DNA of 64,000 nucleotides, taken from assembly GCF_005403045.1 (NCBI RefSeq), contig NZ_BJCL01000003.1, positions 62,001 through 126,000 on the forward strand, given 5' to 3'. The stretch is from Pseudaquabacterium pictum (GTDB lineage Bacteria > Pseudomonadota > Gammaproteobacteria > Burkholderiales > Burkholderiaceae_C). This document shows, piece by piece, positions 53,379-64,000 of this stretch. The first letter of the stretch is position 1; every line of letters begins with the position of its first letter. The notes under the pieces were generated by a model. The model had not been told where the DNA came from and ran no database searches. It saw only the letters and a program-made list of their open reading frames with translations. The position numbers and the translations under genes were made by a program.

Positions 53379-54159
53379 AACCGCTCATGCCGGGCAGTGG
53401 AAGGGGCGTGCTGGCGTTGGGCTGCTGCAGCTTGCCGACGATGCGTGCAGTGCGGCTCACCGGGTCGATGCTGGGCGTGACCCGCTCGATCTGTCCCTTC
53501 CAGCGGCCGCCGGTCTCGTCGACGGTCAGCACCAGCGGTGCGCCAGGCTTCAGACGCACCAGCCAGGTCGAAGGCACCAGGATGTCCACCTCGAGGTCGT
53601 CGGGATCGACGATCTTCAGCAGCGGCTGGCTCGGCGACACCGCTTCGTGCGCGCGGGCCAGGTGCTGCACGACGCGGCCCTGGAAGGGCGCAACGATCCT
53701 GCAGTCCTTCACCGTGGCGTTCAGCGCCTCGGCCTCGGCCGTCACCTTGTCGAGTTGCGCGATGGACACCAGCAGGTCGTTCTTGCCGATGGACTCGAAG
53801 CGGTCGAGCTCGCGGTTGGTGTCCACCATCTTGCTCTGCACCTGCACTGCAGCGGCCGCCGCTCTGGCCTCGGCCAGCTGGCGTTCGCAGTCGAAGGCCA
53901 CCAGCAGCGTGCCTTCGTTGAAGGCCTGGCCCTCCCGCACCGGCATCTGCGTGATGCGCGCCGCCAGCCGCGAGGACAGCGTGGCCTCACGCACGGCGCG
54001 GACGATGGCCCTGGCCTGGCCGCTGCCACCGGTGGCGGTGTCCACCGCCAGCCTGGACGCGGGCGTCGGCACGGCGCCAGCGCTGGCTGTCTGCGCATGG
54101 GCGGCACCGCCGGCCATCGCGGCCGCCAGCAGCAGTGCAAGAAGCGGTGGATGCATCAT
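53350..54159 (-). CDS. periplasmic adaptor protein (HlyD/RND membrane-fusion type)
   Basis: 269 residues. A signal peptide (HPPLLALLLAAAMAGGAAHAQ) leads to a soluble periplasmic protein with the biotinyl-lipoyl halves VREATLSSRLAARITQMPVREGQAFNEGTLLVAFD and CRIVAPFQGRVVQHLARAHEAVSPSQPLLKIVD around a helical hairpin, then a beta-barrel domain. Such adaptors bridge an inner-membrane exporter and a TolC channel. Its start overlaps the TolC-family gene by four bases, so it is translationally coupled to it. No matching RND or ABC pump lies beside it. Confidence 0.88.
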   Translation of the reverse strand: MMHPPLLALLLAAAMAGGAAHAQTASAGAVPTPASRLAVDTATGGSGQARAIVRAVREATLSSRLAARITQMPVREGQAFNEGTLLVAFDCERQLAEARAAAAAVQVQSKMVDTNRELDRFESIGKNDLLVSIAQLDKVTAEAEALNATVKDCRIVAPFQGRVVQHLARAHEAVSPSQPLLKIVDPDDLEVDILVPSTWLVRLKPGAPLVLTVDETGGRWKGQIERVTPSIDPVSRTARIVGKLQQPNASTPLPLPGMSGYASFPGRTH

Positions 54160-55685
54160 GAAGCCTTGGGCAAGGGGGGGAGCGACAGCGCACGGTCGGT
54201 CCAGTGCTCCTCCAGCTTGTCGGTCATCTCCGACAGTGGCTCGGAGCTGTCCAGCTTGAGATCGAAGTTGTCCAGACCCATGGACGCGTACAAATTGGCA
54301 TAGGCGTTCTGCAGGTCGGCGTAGGCGTTGTCGTAGCGCACCTCGGCCAGCACGGCGTTCATTTCCTCACGGACCAGGTTCTGCTGGCTGATGGCCCGGG
54401 CCTTGAAGGCGCCGCGCGATGTCTCGGTCAGCCGGGCCTGCACGCCGTTGGACTGGCGCACCACGGTCAGTTCCTGGGCCAGGCGCACGAAGCGCACGCG
54501 GGCGACATGCACCTGGGTCATCACCGCCATGGTCAGCGCCAGGTCGCGCTGGTCCTGCACATCCAGTTCGGCCAGCAGCACCGCCTTCTCGCGTGGCCGG
54601 CGGAACACCGACATCACGCTCCAGCTGACGCGGGCACTGAAGTCCAGCCAGTCCTTGTTGTACAGGAACTGGTTGCTGTCGTGGTTCAGCCCCAGCACCG
54701 CCTTCACCGAGGGCAGGCTGCGCAGCAGGGAGGCGCGGTCTTCCAGCTCGGTGATCTGACGCCGGTGGCCGGCTTCGTGCATCTCGGGCCGGAAGCGCAG
54801 CGCGGTGAGCACCATCTCGTTGGCCGAGCCGGGCAGCTCAGGCACGACGTCGGTGCGGTCGGGCAGCACCAGCTGGTAGCTGGTTTCCGGCGTCAGGTTC
54901 ATCAGCGCCGCGAGCTGGTTCTTGGCCAGCGTCAACTCGCGCTGCAGCTTCTGCACCTCGGCTTGCACGCCCAGCAGGTCGCGCTGGAAGGCCAGCACCG
55001 CCAGCGGCGACGCCACGCGCCGGCTCTCCAGCGCTTCGGCCTGGGCGAGTGCCTTCAAGGCCAGGCCTTCGACCTGGGACAGCCGCTTGAAGGTGCGGTC
55101 GGCACTGACGGCACGCCAGTAGGCGGTGCGCACGTCCTCGACGATCCGCGTCATGACCTTGCGGCGGCGCTCTGCCGCGATGCGTGCCTCGCTGGACTGC
55201 TGGAGGCTGCGCACGTAGGCCATGCCGAAGTCCAGCACGTCCCAGCTGGCCCGGATCTCGCCGTTGGTGCTGCGGCGTTCGCTGGAGGTGGAGGGCTCCA
55301 GCGACTGCTTGCCGCTGAGCAGCGAACGGCTGCGCGCGCCGGCGTCGTTGTCGCGGCCTGCAAAGCCGCTCTGCGCCACCAGGTCCGGCAGCATGTCCAG
55401 GCGCCGCAGGTCCAGCTGCTTGAGCTTCAGCGCCTCGTCCATGGCCTCGATGCGGGCGTCGAGGTTGTACTTGATGGCCCGCGCCATGGCCTCGTACAGC
55501 GAGATCGGACCATTGACCGGTTCTTCCCGGGTGATGGTGTCGCGCAGGCGCTGGAAGGTGTTCACGGCGCGCTGGTCGTGGTTCACGGGGGCCGGCATGG
55601 TGCTGCAACCTGCCAGCCCGAGCAGGGCTGCCGTGCCGCTGGCAGTGAGCAGTCGGCGGCGGGCGAGGATCGGCGGGAGGTTCAT
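54156..55685 (-). CDS. TolC-family outer-membrane lipoprotein
   Basis: 509 residues. A lipobox (LLGLAGC, Cys27) after an Arg-rich start indicates a lipid-anchored outer-membrane channel. Two TolC-type repeats of long helices and short strands follow: ISLYEAMARAIKYNLDARIEAMDEALKLKQL, LRRLDMLPDLVAQSGF, and in the second half LRFRPEMHEAGHRRQITELEDRASLLRSLPSVKAVLGLNHD and QNAYANLYASMGLD. It lies 34 bp after the giant protein gene and overlaps the periplasmic adaptor gene by four bases. It is the likely exit duct for the cluster. Confidence 0.88.
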   Translation of the reverse strand: MNLPPILARRRLLTASGTAALLGLAGCSTMPAPVNHDQRAVNTFQRLRDTITREEPVNGPISLYEAMARAIKYNLDARIEAMDEALKLKQLDLRRLDMLPDLVAQSGFAGRDNDAGARSRSLLSGKQSLEPSTSSERRSTNGEIRASWDVLDFGMAYVRSLQQSSEARIAAERRRKVMTRIVEDVRTAYWRAVSADRTFKRLSQVEGLALKALAQAEALESRRVASPLAVLAFQRDLLGVQAEVQKLQRELTLAKNQLAALMNLTPETSYQLVLPDRTDVVPELPGSANEMVLTALRFRPEMHEAGHRRQITELEDRASLLRSLPSVKAVLGLNHDSNQFLYNKDWLDFSARVSWSVMSVFRRPREKAVLLAELDVQDQRDLALTMAVMTQVHVARVRFVRLAQELTVVRQSNGVQARLTETSRGAFKARAISQQNLVREEMNAVLAEVRYDNAYADLQNAYANLYASMGLDNFDLKLDSSEPLSEMTDKLEEHWTDRALSLPPLPKAS

Positions 55686-55719
55686 CGGAGGCTTTCAGCG
55701 GGGGCACCAGGCTGGACGG

Positions 55720-64000
<8,281 letters not shown>

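Overview
This window is high-GC chromosomal DNA, most likely from a betaproteobacterium of the order Burkholderiales, perhaps near the Rubrivivax/Leptothrix/Ideonella group. That placement is inferred from gene content and order: hemC-hemD-hemX-hemY next to ppc, exbB-exbD-lpxK-Trm112-kdsB-adk, a ccoI-ccoS-ccoNOQP-ccoG cluster with fnr and hemN, and Bug-type solute-binding proteins. I see no insertion sequence, prophage or CRISPR array.

Layout. 1-7.4 kb: the end of a dimethylglycine/sarcosine-dehydrogenase-like flavoprotein, a convergent N,N-dimethylformamidase-like gene, and ppc. 7.5-11.7 kb: heme genes hemC, hemD, hemX and hemY. 11.8-14.6 kb: tRNA-Arg(ACG), an exported metallo-beta-lactamase-fold protein, tadA and an S66 LD-carboxypeptidase. 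14.7-21.4 kb: an oligopeptide-type ABC importer (lipoprotein binding protein, two permeases, fused double ATPase) behind a structured leader. 21.8-27.7 kb: a TonB-dependent receptor facing a TPR/aspartyl-hydroxylase gene, a methyltransferase and an SDR dehydrogenase. 27.8-34.7 kb: adk, kdsB, Trm112, lpxK, exbD, exbB, xseA, sodB and a DUF192 gene. 34.8-45.8 kb: a complete cbb3 cytochrome oxidase locus with copper ATPase, assembly factors, Fnr regulator, hemN and a TauE/SafE-like membrane protein. Fnr-type boxes sit at ccoI, ccoN and in the fnr-hemN gap; three of them share the same 22-bp spacing to a -10-like hexamer. 45.9-47.5 kb: a small exported Ala/Lys-rich protein and icd.

47.6-64 kb is the most unusual part. 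One minus-strand gene train runs from a giant repetitive surface protein (at least 2759 residues, start beyond the window) to a TolC-family lipoprotein, a periplasmic HlyD-type adaptor, a second HlyD-type adaptor with a GAF-like cytoplasmic region, and an M50 metalloprotease fused to a HlyD-type domain. Two Bug-type binding proteins follow on the same strand. No ABC, RND or MFS motor is present in this train, and the visible giant protein has no RTX nonapeptides, so it does not look like a textbook type I secretion locus. This is my best candidate for an undescribed export or surface-display system.

Many long antisense reading frames in this GC-rich DNA are shadows of the real genes and are not annotated.
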